Of a stretch of 15,226 nucleotides of DNA, positions 6,098 to 14,286 are shown piece by piece. The first letter of the stretch is position 1, and each line of letters starts with the position of its first letter. This stretch comes from Bacteroidota bacterium (lineage in GTDB: Bacteria > Bacteroidota > Bacteroidia > Flavobacteriales_F > PHOS-HE28), in the NCBI GenBank assembly GCA_023418095.1, contig JAEZDL010000155.1, positions 1 through 15,226 on the forward strand. Direction: 5' to 3'. A program made the translations under genes and the position numbers. The notes beneath the pieces are model-generated. The model ran no database searches, was not told where the DNA came from, and saw nothing but the letters and a program-made list of their open reading frames with translations.

Positions 6098-6751
6098 GTG
6101 TTATTCCCACTTTCCTCCCTCCTCATCCTTCTTTCCATTGTGATCGCGCTTTGCCAATGGTCCGCCATGCCACGCCCCAGATCGCGGCATTTTTCATTGC
6201 TTGGTGTGGTGATCGTTCTTGCCCTTGCGGTCGAATCCTACGGCGGGGTACTGAATGCGAAAGGACTGAACAATTCCATTGCGTACAACCTGTTCAATAT
6301 TCTTGAGTCCCTCTTGTTCCTTCTGATCGTGCATGCGATCCAGCCCCGTTTGAAGGTGCTTTTGATCGTGGCCGCAGGAATGATCGCGGCCGCATATTTC
6401 CTGGACCTTTCAAAGGGCCGTAGTTCACCGACCCTGCTGCACGATGCGATCGTGTTCGCGGCGATGTTGCAGGCCATATTCTGCATGGCAGTGCTCTGGC
6501 ATCTTGCGCAGAGCACGCAGGCGCCTCTCGTTCGCGTTCCTGAATTCTGGCTCTTCCTTGGTCTTCTGATCTATTTCGCCGGGATCGTTCCGGTGATCGG
6601 CTTCCAGCGCTTCATTTATTTGCGGGATTGGCCCACCGCATCGAGATTGTACAAGATCGTTCCAGCTTTGTGCATCACCCGCTACCTTCTCGCCGCCTAT
6701 GCATGCAACATCGCGGGCAGGCGATCGGGAATGCCGGGTGTCGATCGATAG
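6098..6751 (+). CDS. Multi-pass membrane protein, first of two tandem paralogs
   Basis: The 217-residue protein is almost wholly membrane. Hydrophobic segments lie near 3-20, 33-48, 62-80, 86-102, 115-136, 149-168 and 184-204, so six or seven helices. GTG 6098 is the only usual start after the in-frame TGA at 6086-6088, and the protein enters the first helix at once. It aligns end to end with the next gene: shared features include 'QW...P.PRS' (20-29), 'VE.YGG' (45-50), 'GLLIYFAGI.P.IG' (155-168) and 'RYLLAAY.C' (195-203). I know no named family. It is the first gene of a tight unit ending with a histidine kinase and response regulator, so a role in sensing or in regulating the kinase is inferred. 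The gap to the paralog is 28 bases. Confidence 0.82.
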   Translation: MLFPLSSLLILLSIVIALCQWSAMPRPRSRHFSLLGVVIVLALAVESYGGVLNAKGLNNSIAYNLFNILESLLFLLIVHAIQPRLKVLLIVAAGMIAAAYFLDLSKGRSSPTLLHDAIVFAAMLQAIFCMAVLWHLAQSTQAPLVRVPEFWLFLGLLIYFAGIVPVIGFQRFIYLRDWPTASRLYKIVPALCITRYLLAAYACNIAGRRSGMPGVDR

Positions 6752-6779
6752 CGCCAGTTCCCAATTTTTCCCGGGCCTC

Positions 6780-7424
6780 ATGCCTGTCCAAGCCGTCCTC
6801 ATCTGCGCCTCGATGATCCTTGCCTTCTGGCAATGGGGCCGGATCCCCGGCCCACGATCCAATTTCCTCAAAGGACTGGGGGTGTTGATCATGGTGGCTT
6901 TACTGGTGGAGATCTACGGCGGTATCACGAACAGGCTTTCCATCAACAACAATCTCGTATATGGCCTCTTCGGTCAGTTGGAAGCCCTGCTCGTGCTATG
7001 GCTGATCGGCACGCTGCGGCCTTCGTGGAAGCGGTGGCTGCTCCTGTGCGGAATGCTTTTCATCGGCTCCTACATCATCAATGTGATCGTTCGTGGGACC
7101 ATCCATGGATTGATGATCGAAACGGTCCTCCTGAACGCATTGGTGCTGAGCATTCTGCTTATCTGTGTGCTTTTATGGCTTGCGCAACAGGCATCGGTCC
7201 CCTTGTACCGGCTGCCTGGCTTCTGGATCATGTTGGGCCTGCTGATCTATTTCGCCGGTATCGCACCGACCATCGGCGGATATGAAATGATCTTTCGCGA
7301 TCCTGCGATCGGACATTATGTTTACCATGTTGTGCAGGTATTGTGTATCATCCGCTATCTTCTCGCCGCCTATGGCTGCCATCTGGCATGCAAAACCGGA
7401 ACATGGATGATACCGATCGAATAG
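6780..7424 (+). CDS. Multi-pass membrane protein, second tandem paralog
   Basis: The 214-residue protein starts at ATG 6780, chosen because it aligns with the first residues of the upstream paralog; the frame is open further upstream to 6699 but that would run into the previous gene. Six or seven hydrophobic helices occupy the same places as in the first copy. Shared motifs are 'QWGRIPGPRS' (18-27), 'VEIYGG' (43-48), 'GLLIYFAGIAPTIG' (153-166) and 'RYLLAAYGCHLA' (192-203). The two differ mainly in the loop near 100-112. At the DNA level the copies are closest around these C-terminal motifs. Its last 22 bases overlap the start of the histidine kinase gene, which implies co-translation and fixed stoichiometry. 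No enzymatic motif is visible. The function is unknown; a sensor partner for the kinase is the natural hypothesis. Confidence 0.85.
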   Translation: MPVQAVLICASMILAFWQWGRIPGPRSNFLKGLGVLIMVALLVEIYGGITNRLSINNNLVYGLFGQLEALLVLWLIGTLRPSWKRWLLLCGMLFIGSYIINVIVRGTIHGLMIETVLLNALVLSILLICVLLWLAQQASVPLYRLPGFWIMLGLLIYFAGIAPTIGGYEMIFRDPAIGHYVYHVVQVLCIIRYLLAAYGCHLACKTGTWMIPIE

Positions 7425-8170
7425 CGATCGCAGTGATCGCGGGTACGGCACTGGTGCTCACCATGATCTTTTTCGTGGTGATGCTTCTCGTTGTGAACGC
7501 GAATCGCAGGCATAAACACCGCGCACAACTTGCCGAACTGCAGCTGGAACGTGATCGCGCGGTGATGGATGCCGAGCGTGAAGCGATCCGGCAGACCCTG
7601 CGGGAAGTAGGCCGTGACCTGCACGATAATGTGGGCCAGTTGCTCACCGTGGTGCAGCTCGGCCTCAATACCGCCATAGATGCCGGATCGGCAGGCGCCG
7701 GATTGAACGCTTCACGCGATGTGCTGGAACAGGGGATCGAGGAAGTTCGACGCCTTGGCCGCAGCCTCAACATGGACCAGTGGGAGGATCGCTCGCTGGT
7801 GGATGCGATCCAGAATGAAGCCGTGCGTCTCGAACGCGTAGGGCACGTGAAGGCGCATGTGCTGCTCCGTGGCGATCCACCGGAACTGCCGGCCGATAGC
7901 AAAACGATCCTTTTCCGGGTATTCCAGGAGATCATTTCGAACGCGCTGCGGCACGGCGGGGCGGATGCGATCCATATCGAGATCGATGGAGCATCGATCG
8001 CCGTTTCGGACAATGGCTACGGCTTCGATCCCGATCGGACCGAGCGCAAAAGCGGTCTCGGCAACATCCGCAAGCGTTGCGCGCTGATCGGATTCCAAGC
8101 GCTGTGCGAGAGCGCACCGGGCATGGGTTGTCGCTGGCAGATAAAACCCCAGATCGCCGATGGAACATAG
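7403..8170 (+). CDS. NarL/DesK-type sensor histidine kinase with minimal sensor region
   Basis: The 255-residue kinase has one membrane helix (about 8-33), a short charged coiled segment (34-66), then a HisKA_3 dimerisation domain with phosphoacceptor His74 in 'GRDLHDNVGQ'. The ATP-binding domain follows with N-box 'FQEIISNALRHG' (Asn180), G1 box 'SDNGYGFD' (202-209) and G2 'GLGNIRKR' (218-225). It lacks a periplasmic or PAS sensor domain: only about seven residues precede the helix. ATG 7403 was chosen over in-frame ATG 7388; both overlap the upstream membrane gene. HisKA_3 kinases pair with LuxR-type regulators, and one is encoded next with an 11-base overlap. The absent sensor suggests that signal reception lies in the two co-encoded membrane proteins. 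Confidence 0.95.
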   Translation: MDDTDRIAIAVIAGTALVLTMIFFVVMLLVVNANRRHKHRAQLAELQLERDRAVMDAEREAIRQTLREVGRDLHDNVGQLLTVVQLGLNTAIDAGSAGAGLNASRDVLEQGIEEVRRLGRSLNMDQWEDRSLVDAIQNEAVRLERVGHVKAHVLLRGDPPELPADSKTILFRVFQEIISNALRHGGADAIHIEIDGASIAVSDNGYGFDPDRTERKSGLGNIRKRCALIGFQALCESAPGMGCRWQIKPQIADGT

Positions 8171-8825
8171 TGTGGCATTGGTGGATGATCATCATCTTGT
8201 ACGTGATGGGCTCGCCGCCATGGTGAACGGCTTCGGCCGATATCGTGTACGCATCGAAGCCGCACACGGCCGGGAGTTGATGGACCGGCTGGACTGCACC
8301 GATGCACCTTCGATCGCGATCGTGGACCTGAACATGCCGGTGATGGACGGGTTCGAGACCATCGCCTGGCTTCGTGCCAACCATCCGGAAGTGCGATCCC
8401 TGGCGCTAACGTTCGATCCCGCAGATGATGCGCTCGTAAGGGCGGTACGCGCCGGTGCACGCGGATTCATCCTGAAGAACGCACGGCCTGCCGTACTCTG
8501 CGCAGCGCTGGATTCACTGATGCTCACCGGCTACTACTACACCGATGAGATGCACCGATCGATGCAGGAGAATCCCGGCATGATGACCCGCCACGAAAGG
8601 GAACGTGAACGTACCTTGAAACAGATCACGCCGCGTGAAATGGAATTCCTGATGCTTGTATGCTCGCCGGACGAACCGACCTACGAACAGATCGCCGATG
8701 TGATGGGCGTGCACCGGCGCACCGTGGACGGTTACCGCATCGCACTTTTCGATAAATTCAACATCAAGAGCAAGACCGGATTGGTGCTCTTCGCCATGCG
8801 CTGGGGCTTGATCGGGAAGGACTGA
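8160..8825 (+). CDS. NarL/FixJ-family response regulator
   Basis: The 221-residue regulator has an N-terminal receiver domain: acidic Asp9/Asp10, phosphoacceptor Asp56 in 'IVDLNMP', Thr84 and Lys106. The C-terminal LuxR-type helix-turn-helix spans about 155-215 ('TPREMEFLMLVCS' then 'YEQIADVMGVHRRTVDGYR'). The recognition helix is 'VHRRTVDGYRIALFDKF'. A Met/Arg-rich linker (131-153) is somewhat long. It is the partner of the overlapping kinase gene and presumably binds DNA as a dimer once phosphorylated. Its targets are unknown; autoregulation of the 6098-8825 unit is a usual possibility. No convincing terminator was seen in 8826-8935. Confidence 0.95.
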   Translation: MEHSVALVDDHHLVRDGLAAMVNGFGRYRVRIEAAHGRELMDRLDCTDAPSIAIVDLNMPVMDGFETIAWLRANHPEVRSLALTFDPADDALVRAVRAGARGFILKNARPAVLCAALDSLMLTGYYYTDEMHRSMQENPGMMTRHERERERTLKQITPREMEFLMLVCSPDEPTYEQIADVMGVHRRTVDGYRIALFDKFNIKSKTGLVLFAMRWGLIGKD

Positions 8826-8935
8826 TCGGATACGCTCGGCCACGCCTCCGGCCCATCTGAACTGGTGCGAATCCGTGTTCCTGCCAGACAACCATATCGA
8901 TCCGTTAGCGTCATATCCCAACCAAACCATTCAGC

Positions 8936-10390
8936 ATGAGAAAAGCGCTACTCTTGATCGCCATCGGCTATTGCACCCTGTTACATGCACAGGTGCCGAT
9001 CATTGATTATTCCTTTCAAGCGCTGCCGCCTAGTATAATGATCAATCGAGTGGTGGAGCAGCCCGACGGGAAGATCCTGCTTGCTGGCGCATTCCAGAAT
9101 TATGCGGGTAGCGGCAAGAACAATCTTGTGCGACTGAACAATGACGGAACAGTTGATCCGACATTCAACCCCGGTGGCAGCGGCCCGAGCCACATCGTGC
9201 ACGACCTGGCCCTTATGAACGATGGGCGGATCATCATCGGTGGCATCTTTAGCGCCTACAACGGACAACCTTCCGGTTTTGTGCTCCGGCTCCATGCGGA
9301 TGGCACGCGGGACGCTGGGTTCCAGGTCCCGCCGAATACCATCAACAGTGCAGTGCTTGCAGTGGAAGTACATGTGGAGAACAAAGTGCTGGCGGCAGGT
9401 GAATTCAATCTCTGCCAGGGGCACAGTCAGCCTCATATCACCAGGTTCAACTACGATGGCTCGTTGGACACCACGTTCATTATCGGCTCGGGCTTCAACA
9501 TGCCGGTGCGCGATCTATTGGTGTTGCCCGATATGCGCGTGCTCTGTACCGGCGACTTCTGGGATTATGATGGTAACACATGCGGCCGTATAGCGCTGCT
9601 CTCGCCCGGAGGCCCCTTCGATGCTTCCATGACCACCACACCAGGACTTACAGGCACGGGCGCCAGGGGCCTGACACTGGAACGGCAAGCCGATGGCAAG
9701 ATCCTCATTGGAGGCCGGTTCACGCACCATAACGGAGCGACCCGGGGAGGGCTCAGCCGCATGGACATCACCGGTGCTCTGGACCCCCTTTTCACCTCGC
9801 CTTTCTATCCATACGCGGAAGTGAGGGCGATCGCGGAACACGTGGATGGCAAGATCTTCGTTGGCGGCAGTTTCTCCTCCGCCATGTATTCGCCGAACTT
9901 GCCAGGGCCCAACAATTTCCTGCGCCTGCATGCCGATGGCAGCCAGGACGATGCCTATCCTGTCGGCCAGGGCATTCTTCCCGGTGCGGCCGCAACGGCA
10001 TTTGTAGACGATATCCACGTCCAGGCTGATCGTAAAATTCTGGTCGGTGGCGCCTTTCAATTTTTTGATACCGAATCGCAGTACCAGCAGATCATACGAT
10101 TGATGGACGAGGAACTCTCGACAGGTTTGCATGATCACACCACGGCACCGGCACTGCACGGACACTGGGATCTGTCCTCAGGCATCCTGCACCTGGCGAC
10201 CGTGTTGGATGTTCAAGGGCCGGCGACCCTGCAGATACACGGCATGAACGGTGCCTTCGTCGCGCAGCAGCAGGTGTCACCACGGATCGGCGATCGGATC
10301 ACTGTTCCCGGTGAACAGGTTCCGGGGATCTATCTGGTTCGGCTGATCCAAGATGACCGGGTCATGACCGGACGCGTATTGGCGCGGTGA
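8936..10390 (+). CDS. Secreted delta-60 repeat (DUF5122) protein with T9SS sorting tail
   Basis: The 484-residue protein has a Sec signal peptide (MRKALLLIAIGYCTLLHA, cleavage before Gln19). Next comes a row of delta-60/DUF5122 repeats, each roughly 'DGKI.vGG.F......i.RL..DG..D..F'. I place seven, near residues 42-77, 92-130, 143-180, 195-230, 250-285, 300-340 and 360-390; the fourth and seventh are degenerate. Seven such units would suit a beta-propeller. The final 75 residues form a type A T9SS sorting domain ending 'GIYLVRLIQDDRVMTGRVLAR', so the mature protein should be exported across the outer membrane and released or surface-bound. Binding partner and function are unknown. It stands alone, 110 bases after the response regulator gene on the same strand. 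Confidence 0.93.
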   Translation: MRKALLLIAIGYCTLLHAQVPIIDYSFQALPPSIMINRVVEQPDGKILLAGAFQNYAGSGKNNLVRLNNDGTVDPTFNPGGSGPSHIVHDLALMNDGRIIIGGIFSAYNGQPSGFVLRLHADGTRDAGFQVPPNTINSAVLAVEVHVENKVLAAGEFNLCQGHSQPHITRFNYDGSLDTTFIIGSGFNMPVRDLLVLPDMRVLCTGDFWDYDGNTCGRIALLSPGGPFDASMTTTPGLTGTGARGLTLERQADGKILIGGRFTHHNGATRGGLSRMDITGALDPLFTSPFYPYAEVRAIAEHVDGKIFVGGSFSSAMYSPNLPGPNNFLRLHADGSQDDAYPVGQGILPGAAATAFVDDIHVQADRKILVGGAFQFFDTESQYQQIIRLMDEELSTGLHDHTTAPALHGHWDLSSGILHLATVLDVQGPATLQIHGMNGAFVAQQQVSPRIGDRITVPGEQVPGIYLVRLIQDDRVMTGRVLAR

Positions 10391-10712
10391 AAACGTCATT
10401 TGCGAAGCGCATATTGAAGACCGTTCGCTCACTGGTGATCCGCTAAAGCATGGCGGTATAACTTTGACGATGGACCATCAACATGGCTCCTTGCCGGAGA
10501 GATCTTGCGATCAGGAGAAACCTTCCCTGGCGAACCGGGGGAATTCGTTGGAACGTCGCAGCTGATGGATCGATGTTGACGCGTTCGGAGTTAAGGCACG
10601 AAGATCAGCTCGAAACCATCGCGCTTTGATCCTCTTCCAATGATCTGGTGAAGGCTATCACTTGCAGTGCGGCTTGATCATGCTGGCACCGGCATTGTAA
10701 CTTCCTCTCGTC
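10391..10712. other. Gene-free stretch of 322 bases
   Basis: No convincing coding frame lies here; a 60-codon minus-strand frame (10605-10787) overlaps the kinase gene and has no features. One perfect TAnnTTTG box is present at 10459-10466, listed separately. No strong terminator hairpin follows the delta-60 gene stop; only a short TTTGCGAAGCGCA element near 10400 could fold. The length suggests either a long 5' leader for the kinase mRNA or an unannotated small RNA, but I see no known RNA motif. Confidence 0.5.
10459..10466 (+). promoter_or_regulatory. Possible -7 promoter box upstream of hybrid kinase
   Basis: TAACTTTG matches TAnnTTTG perfectly. No TTG sits at the proper 19-base distance, so this is a half match only. 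If used, it would give the hybrid kinase an mRNA leader of about 240 bases. Confidence 0.3.
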
Positions 10713-12668
10713 GTGGGAGATCAGGCCAGGAAGAAAGATCCGGAGAAGCGTGCCTCGCGCCAGGAGAAGAGAAGGCTGGAGGACCAATATTCATCACTTG
10801 TCCAACAAGTGGTGGATTATGCCATCTTCACGCTGGACAAGGATGGCAGGCAGACCAGCTGGAACATCGGCGTTCAGCAGGTGTTCGGTTATTCCGAAGA
10901 GGAATTCCTGTCGTCCGTTGATCTGAGCGATCTGTTCACGCCGGAAGACGTTGTGGCTGGAATTCCACAACGGGAATTACAATTGGCATTGCAGCACGGA
11001 TCGTCGCTCGATGATCGCTGGATGTTGCGCAAAGGTGGGATCCAGTTCTATGCGAATGGCATCACCACCCGCATCAACAATGAAGAAGGCGAGCATGTCG
11101 GTTACGCGAAATTGCTCCGGGACAATACCGATAAAAGGATCATAGAGGAACGACTAAAGGAAAGTGAAGAGCACCTGCGCATGGCCCTATCAGCCGCCGA
11201 TATGGGCACATGGCTTTACCGCGTGGAACAGGATGAGATAGTGCTCGATGAATACCTGGTGAAATTGCTGCGGCTTCCCTCTGCGCACAGCCCCTGGCGG
11301 ATCGAACAGCTGGTGCAGATGGTACATCCCGAGGACCGGGGCTGGCTGGGAACTGAACTTCGGAACGCCCTGCTGGAAGGTGCCGAGATCCGCAGTGAAT
11401 TCCGGCTTGCGATCGGCGGATCGGAACCACGATGGCTGAAGATCCAGGGGCGGCTGGTGGAGAACGGCACGAATGGTCAACGCGTGATCGCTGGTGCCTG
11501 CCTGGACATCACCTCACGAAGACTCACGGAGATCGCGCTCATGGAGGCCGATCGGCGCAAGGATGAATTCCTCGCCACGCTTGCACATGAACTTCGCAAC
11601 CCACTCGCACCCTTGCGGAACGGGCTGCGCATATTGGAACTTGCGGACGATGATGTGAAGATGCGCCAGGACACCCAGCGCATGATGGACAGGCAGGTGG
11701 GCCACATGGTGCGTTTGATAGACGACCTGCTTGATGTAAGCCGCATAAGCAGGGGAACGATCGAATTACGAAAACAGCACGTTCAACTGCGATCGGTGAT
11801 CGAGCAGGCAGTGGAGACCAGCCGCCCGGCGATCCACAAGGCCGGCCACGAATTGAACGTGCTTCTCACGCCCGACCCCATCGTGGTCGAGGCTGATGTC
11901 ACACGACTTACCCAGGTATTCACCAACCTGCTGAACAATGCGACCAAGTACACGGAACCCGGCGGTCACATTTCCATCGGCATGCGCCTCGATGGAGATG
12001 AAGCGATCGTAACGGTGACCGATGATGGCCTGGGCATACCGCCTGACCTGCTCAAGGAGGTCTTCGAGATATTCACCCAGGTCGATCGTTCGCTCGAGCG
12101 CTCGCAGACCGGCCTTGGCATCGGCCTGAGCATCGTGAAACAATTGGTCGACATGCACGGTGGCCGCGTTGAAGCGTTTAGCGAAGGGCTGGGCACCGGC
12201 AGCCGGTTCATGGTATTCCTCCCGATCGTGGCAGACGCATCGGGACCGGTGGAAGCTCCCTCCCTGCCGGCATCGCCAGGCAAACCCAGGAAGGGCATCT
12301 ACCACAGGATCCTTGTGGTGGATGATAACCTGGATGCGACCTCCACCATGGCCAACATCTTCAGGGTGCTGGGCCACCAGGTGCGCTCGGCCCGCAACGG
12401 CGAAGAAGCGGTGAGGCTGGCTGGGGAATTCAAGCCCGAACTGATCTTCATGGATATCGGGATGCCTGGCATGAACGGCTACGATGCATGCAGGGCGATC
12501 CGGGCGGAAGCATGGGGAAGATCCATCGTGATGGTGGCACTTACGGGCTGGGGCCAGGATGAAGATCGCAGGCGGTCACAGGAGGCAGGTTTCGATCACC
12601 ATCTGGTGAAACCCATCGATGGACAAATGATAGCAAGGCTGCTGGCTGGATTGGGAACGAAGGATTGA
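10713..12668 (+). CDS. Soluble hybrid histidine kinase (PAS-PAS-HisKA-HATPase-REC)
   Basis: The 651-residue protein has no membrane segment. A charged N-terminus (1-25) leads into a PAS domain (about 26-145, 'DYAIFTLDKDGRQTSWN'), then a second PAS/PAC region (152-270). The HisKA domain has phosphoacceptor His292 in 'LAHELRNPL'. The ATPase domain shows Asn409 in 'NLLNNATKYT', 'DDGLGIP' (437-443) and 'TGLGIGLSIVK' (466-476). A receiver domain (531-648) carries Asp537/Asp538, phosphoacceptor Asp581 in 'FMDIGMPG', Thr611 and Lys633. GTG 10713 is the first start after an in-frame TAA at 10698-10700, and no ATG occurs before the PAS core, so GTG is needed. It should sense a cytoplasmic signal and pass phosphate within itself and to an unlinked partner. 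Sequence style resembles proteobacterial hybrid kinases. The TIMP-like gene starts 35 bases on. Confidence 0.92.
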   Translation: MGDQARKKDPEKRASRQEKRRLEDQYSSLVQQVVDYAIFTLDKDGRQTSWNIGVQQVFGYSEEEFLSSVDLSDLFTPEDVVAGIPQRELQLALQHGSSLDDRWMLRKGGIQFYANGITTRINNEEGEHVGYAKLLRDNTDKRIIEERLKESEEHLRMALSAADMGTWLYRVEQDEIVLDEYLVKLLRLPSAHSPWRIEQLVQMVHPEDRGWLGTELRNALLEGAEIRSEFRLAIGGSEPRWLKIQGRLVENGTNGQRVIAGACLDITSRRLTEIALMEADRRKDEFLATLAHELRNPLAPLRNGLRILELADDDVKMRQDTQRMMDRQVGHMVRLIDDLLDVSRISRGTIELRKQHVQLRSVIEQAVETSRPAIHKAGHELNVLLTPDPIVVEADVTRLTQVFTNLLNNATKYTEPGGHISIGMRLDGDEAIVTVTDDGLGIPPDLLKEVFEIFTQVDRSLERSQTGLGIGLSIVKQLVDMHGGRVEAFSEGLGTGSRFMVFLPIVADASGPVEAPSLPASPGKPRKGIYHRILVVDDNLDATSTMANIFRVLGHQVRSARNGEEAVRLAGEFKPELIFMDIGMPGMNGYDACRAIRAEAWGRSIVMVALTGWGQDEDRRRSQEAGFDHHLVKPIDGQMIARLLAGLGTKD

Positions 12669-12703
12669 CCGCGCGGAATGGATCTTGCGGCCTGGGGGAT
12701 ATC

Positions 12704-13258
12704 ATGTGCAATAGATCGATCTTCATCCCAGCGGTATTACTACTCCTCCTTTCCGGCAGCTTGCAGGCGCAGATCCCCGGAGCGGCCCATATACCGCCCC
12801 GCGAATGCGATTGCCCGGCGCAACGCGTAACCGACCATTGGTGCCGGGCTTCCGCGATCTTTCTTGGAGAAGTGACCGCTGCTGACACGATCTATGCGAA
12901 GAACGAAGTAGGCAAATGGGAACGCGACATCGTGGAGAGGATCACGGTCGGCTTCATCGTGGAACACACGTTCAAGGGTAGTACGAATGCCATGATGAAC
13001 ATCGACACCGGCTTGGACGACCGGAGTTGTGCCTTCACATTCAGGAAGGGCGCGAAGTATCTTGTGTTCGCACACGATGAAGGCGGAGAACTGGCCGTGG
13101 ATCGCTGCGGAGGAACCCGCGAAGCAGATACCGTGAGTAGCGAGTTCAGCGACAGTCTGGACCACCTTCTTTCAGGCGGCACCTACGAGATAGCGGGTGA
13201 GCAGCATCCGGATTGCGATGAGCCCAAAGTAGGCACCGCGCCGGAGTCCGGTAATTGA
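12704..13258 (+). CDS. Secreted TIMP/NTR-like protein
   Basis: The 184-residue protein has a signal peptide (MCNRSIFIPAVLLLLLSGSLQA, cleavage before Gln23). ATG 12704 was chosen because it gives this signal peptide; the frame opens earlier at 12665. The mature part resembles bacterial proteins with a TIMP/netrin-like OB fold: 'CDC' at 35-37, 'ASAIFLGEV' (49-57), 'FIVEHTFKG' (84-92), 'CAFTFRKGAKYLVFAH' (109-124) and 'DRCGGTRE' (133-140). Cysteines 35, 37, 47, 109, 135 and 171 could form three disulfides. Animal TIMPs inhibit metalloproteases; for the bacterial relatives no activity is established, so only the fold is proposed. It is probably periplasmic. It may be co-transcribed with the hybrid kinase 35 bases upstream. 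Confidence 0.72.
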   Translation: MCNRSIFIPAVLLLLLSGSLQAQIPGAAHIPPRECDCPAQRVTDHWCRASAIFLGEVTAADTIYAKNEVGKWERDIVERITVGFIVEHTFKGSTNAMMNIDTGLDDRSCAFTFRKGAKYLVFAHDEGGELAVDRCGGTREADTVSSEFSDSLDHLLSGGTYEIAGEQHPDCDEPKVGTAPESGN

Positions 13259-13306
13259 GAAGCCTCGTTCCGATCGGATCTCCGAAGTTTGGACCGCCAC
13301 AGCGAC

Positions 13307-13326
13307 ATGTAGTGGCGTAGTTACAT
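13307..13326. promoter_or_regulatory. Inverted repeat upstream of WYL regulator, possible operator
   Basis: ATGTA (13307-13311) and TACAT (13322-13326) form an inverted repeat of five bases with a 10-base spacer, ending 17 bases before the WYL gene's ATG. WYL regulators often control their own promoter, so an operator here is plausible. The arms are short and could be chance. Two CCGATCG copies (13270-13276 and 13332-13338) flank it, but this word is common throughout the window. Confidence 0.25.
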
Positions 13327-13343
13327 CCATATCCGATCGACCC

Positions 13344-14231
13344 ATGTCCTTCCAAAGCAAGTTGAAGCGCTACCTGCTCATCCTTGAGAAGATCCGCTCC
13401 CGCCCCACATTCGCAATGCTTGTCGATCACCTCGGCGACAATGATCTTCCGGTAAGTTCCAGAACGATCCAGCGCGACATCGAACAGATCCGGATCGACC
13501 TGGGCGTGGAGATCGAATACGACCGGAACACGAACACGTATTTCCTTTCTGATGATGATGACGAGCACGAACGTGTGCTGCCGCTCCTGGAACGCGCAGT
13601 TCTCGGCGAAATGCTCGGGGGCGATGGCCATGCGATCCGTGATGCCTCCCCATTCGTTTCCATGGAACGACGCGGCAGACTGCAGGGCCTGCGCCATTGG
13701 GCCCAGTTGCTCCGCGCCATACAGGAACGCCGCTGGGTGAAGCTCGAGTACAAGCGTTATCAGGTCGATATCGTGAAGGAACACAAATTGCGCCCCGCCT
13801 TGCTGAAGGAATACCACGGCCGCTGGTATGTGATCGGCCTGTGCGAAGGAAAGAAGGACCCTGTCGCATTCGGGTTGGATCGGATCCAGGACCTGCATGT
13901 GATGGCAAAGAAATTCCCGGCGCTCGAGATCGATGTGACGGATGCGTACGAGTATGTGATCGGCGTGGATCGGAGCGTGAAGGATCCCGTACGCATCACA
14001 CTGCGCTTCACTCCTGAGCAAGGCAAGTACATCAAATCATTGCCGCTCCACAGCAGCCAGCACATCGTGCGCGATGATGCAAAAGCGGTTGAAGTGGTGC
14101 TCGTTGTAGCGCCGAACTATGAACTACGGCAGGAGATCCTCGGCATGGGCGACAGTGTGAAAGTGCTCGAACCGGCTTCTCTTGCCAAGGAGATCCGCGA
14201 ACGACACGCGCGTGCAGCAAAACAGTATTGA
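13344..14231 (+). CDS. WYL-domain transcriptional regulator
   Basis: The 295-residue protein has an N-terminal winged helix-turn-helix (about 5-65: 'RYLLILEKIRSRP', then 'VSSRTIQRDIEQIRIDLG' as recognition region). An acidic linker (69-77, DDDDEHE) follows. The WYL domain spans about 118-185, with the name motif in 'GRWYVIGL' (159-166) and 'FGLDRIQDL' (176-184). A WCX dimerisation domain fills 210-290 ('VRITLRFTPEQGKYIK'). WYL proteins bind nucleic acid or nucleotide ligands and act as repressors or activators, often of defence or DNA-damage genes. No own-gene promoter was clear. The DUF2779 nuclease-like gene follows on the same strand after 55 bases, so regulation of that gene is a reasonable guess. 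Confidence 0.93.
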   Translation: MSFQSKLKRYLLILEKIRSRPTFAMLVDHLGDNDLPVSSRTIQRDIEQIRIDLGVEIEYDRNTNTYFLSDDDDEHERVLPLLERAVLGEMLGGDGHAIRDASPFVSMERRGRLQGLRHWAQLLRAIQERRWVKLEYKRYQVDIVKEHKLRPALLKEYHGRWYVIGLCEGKKDPVAFGLDRIQDLHVMAKKFPALEIDVTDAYEYVIGVDRSVKDPVRITLRFTPEQGKYIKSLPLHSSQHIVRDDAKAVEVVLVVAPNYELRQEILGMGDSVKVLEPASLAKEIRERHARAAKQY

Positions 14232-14286
14232 TCGCTACGACGATCTCTGTCGTTGCCTTGATCGATCTTTGTTCTGTAGTTGATCC

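Noticed and set aside
8826..8935. Terminator or promoter between response regulator and delta-60 gene
   Set aside because: Only a GGCC...GGCC match (8840-8854) was seen, with no T-run, and no TAnnTTTG box precedes the ATG.
10605..10787. 60-codon minus-strand frame
   Set aside because: It overlaps the hybrid kinase N-terminus and shows no protein features.
14237..14253. Hairpin ACGAC-GATCTCT-GTCGT between WYL and DUF2779 genes as terminator
   Set aside because: The stem is five pairs with no T-run, too weak to end transcription; read-through into the DUF2779 gene remains possible.
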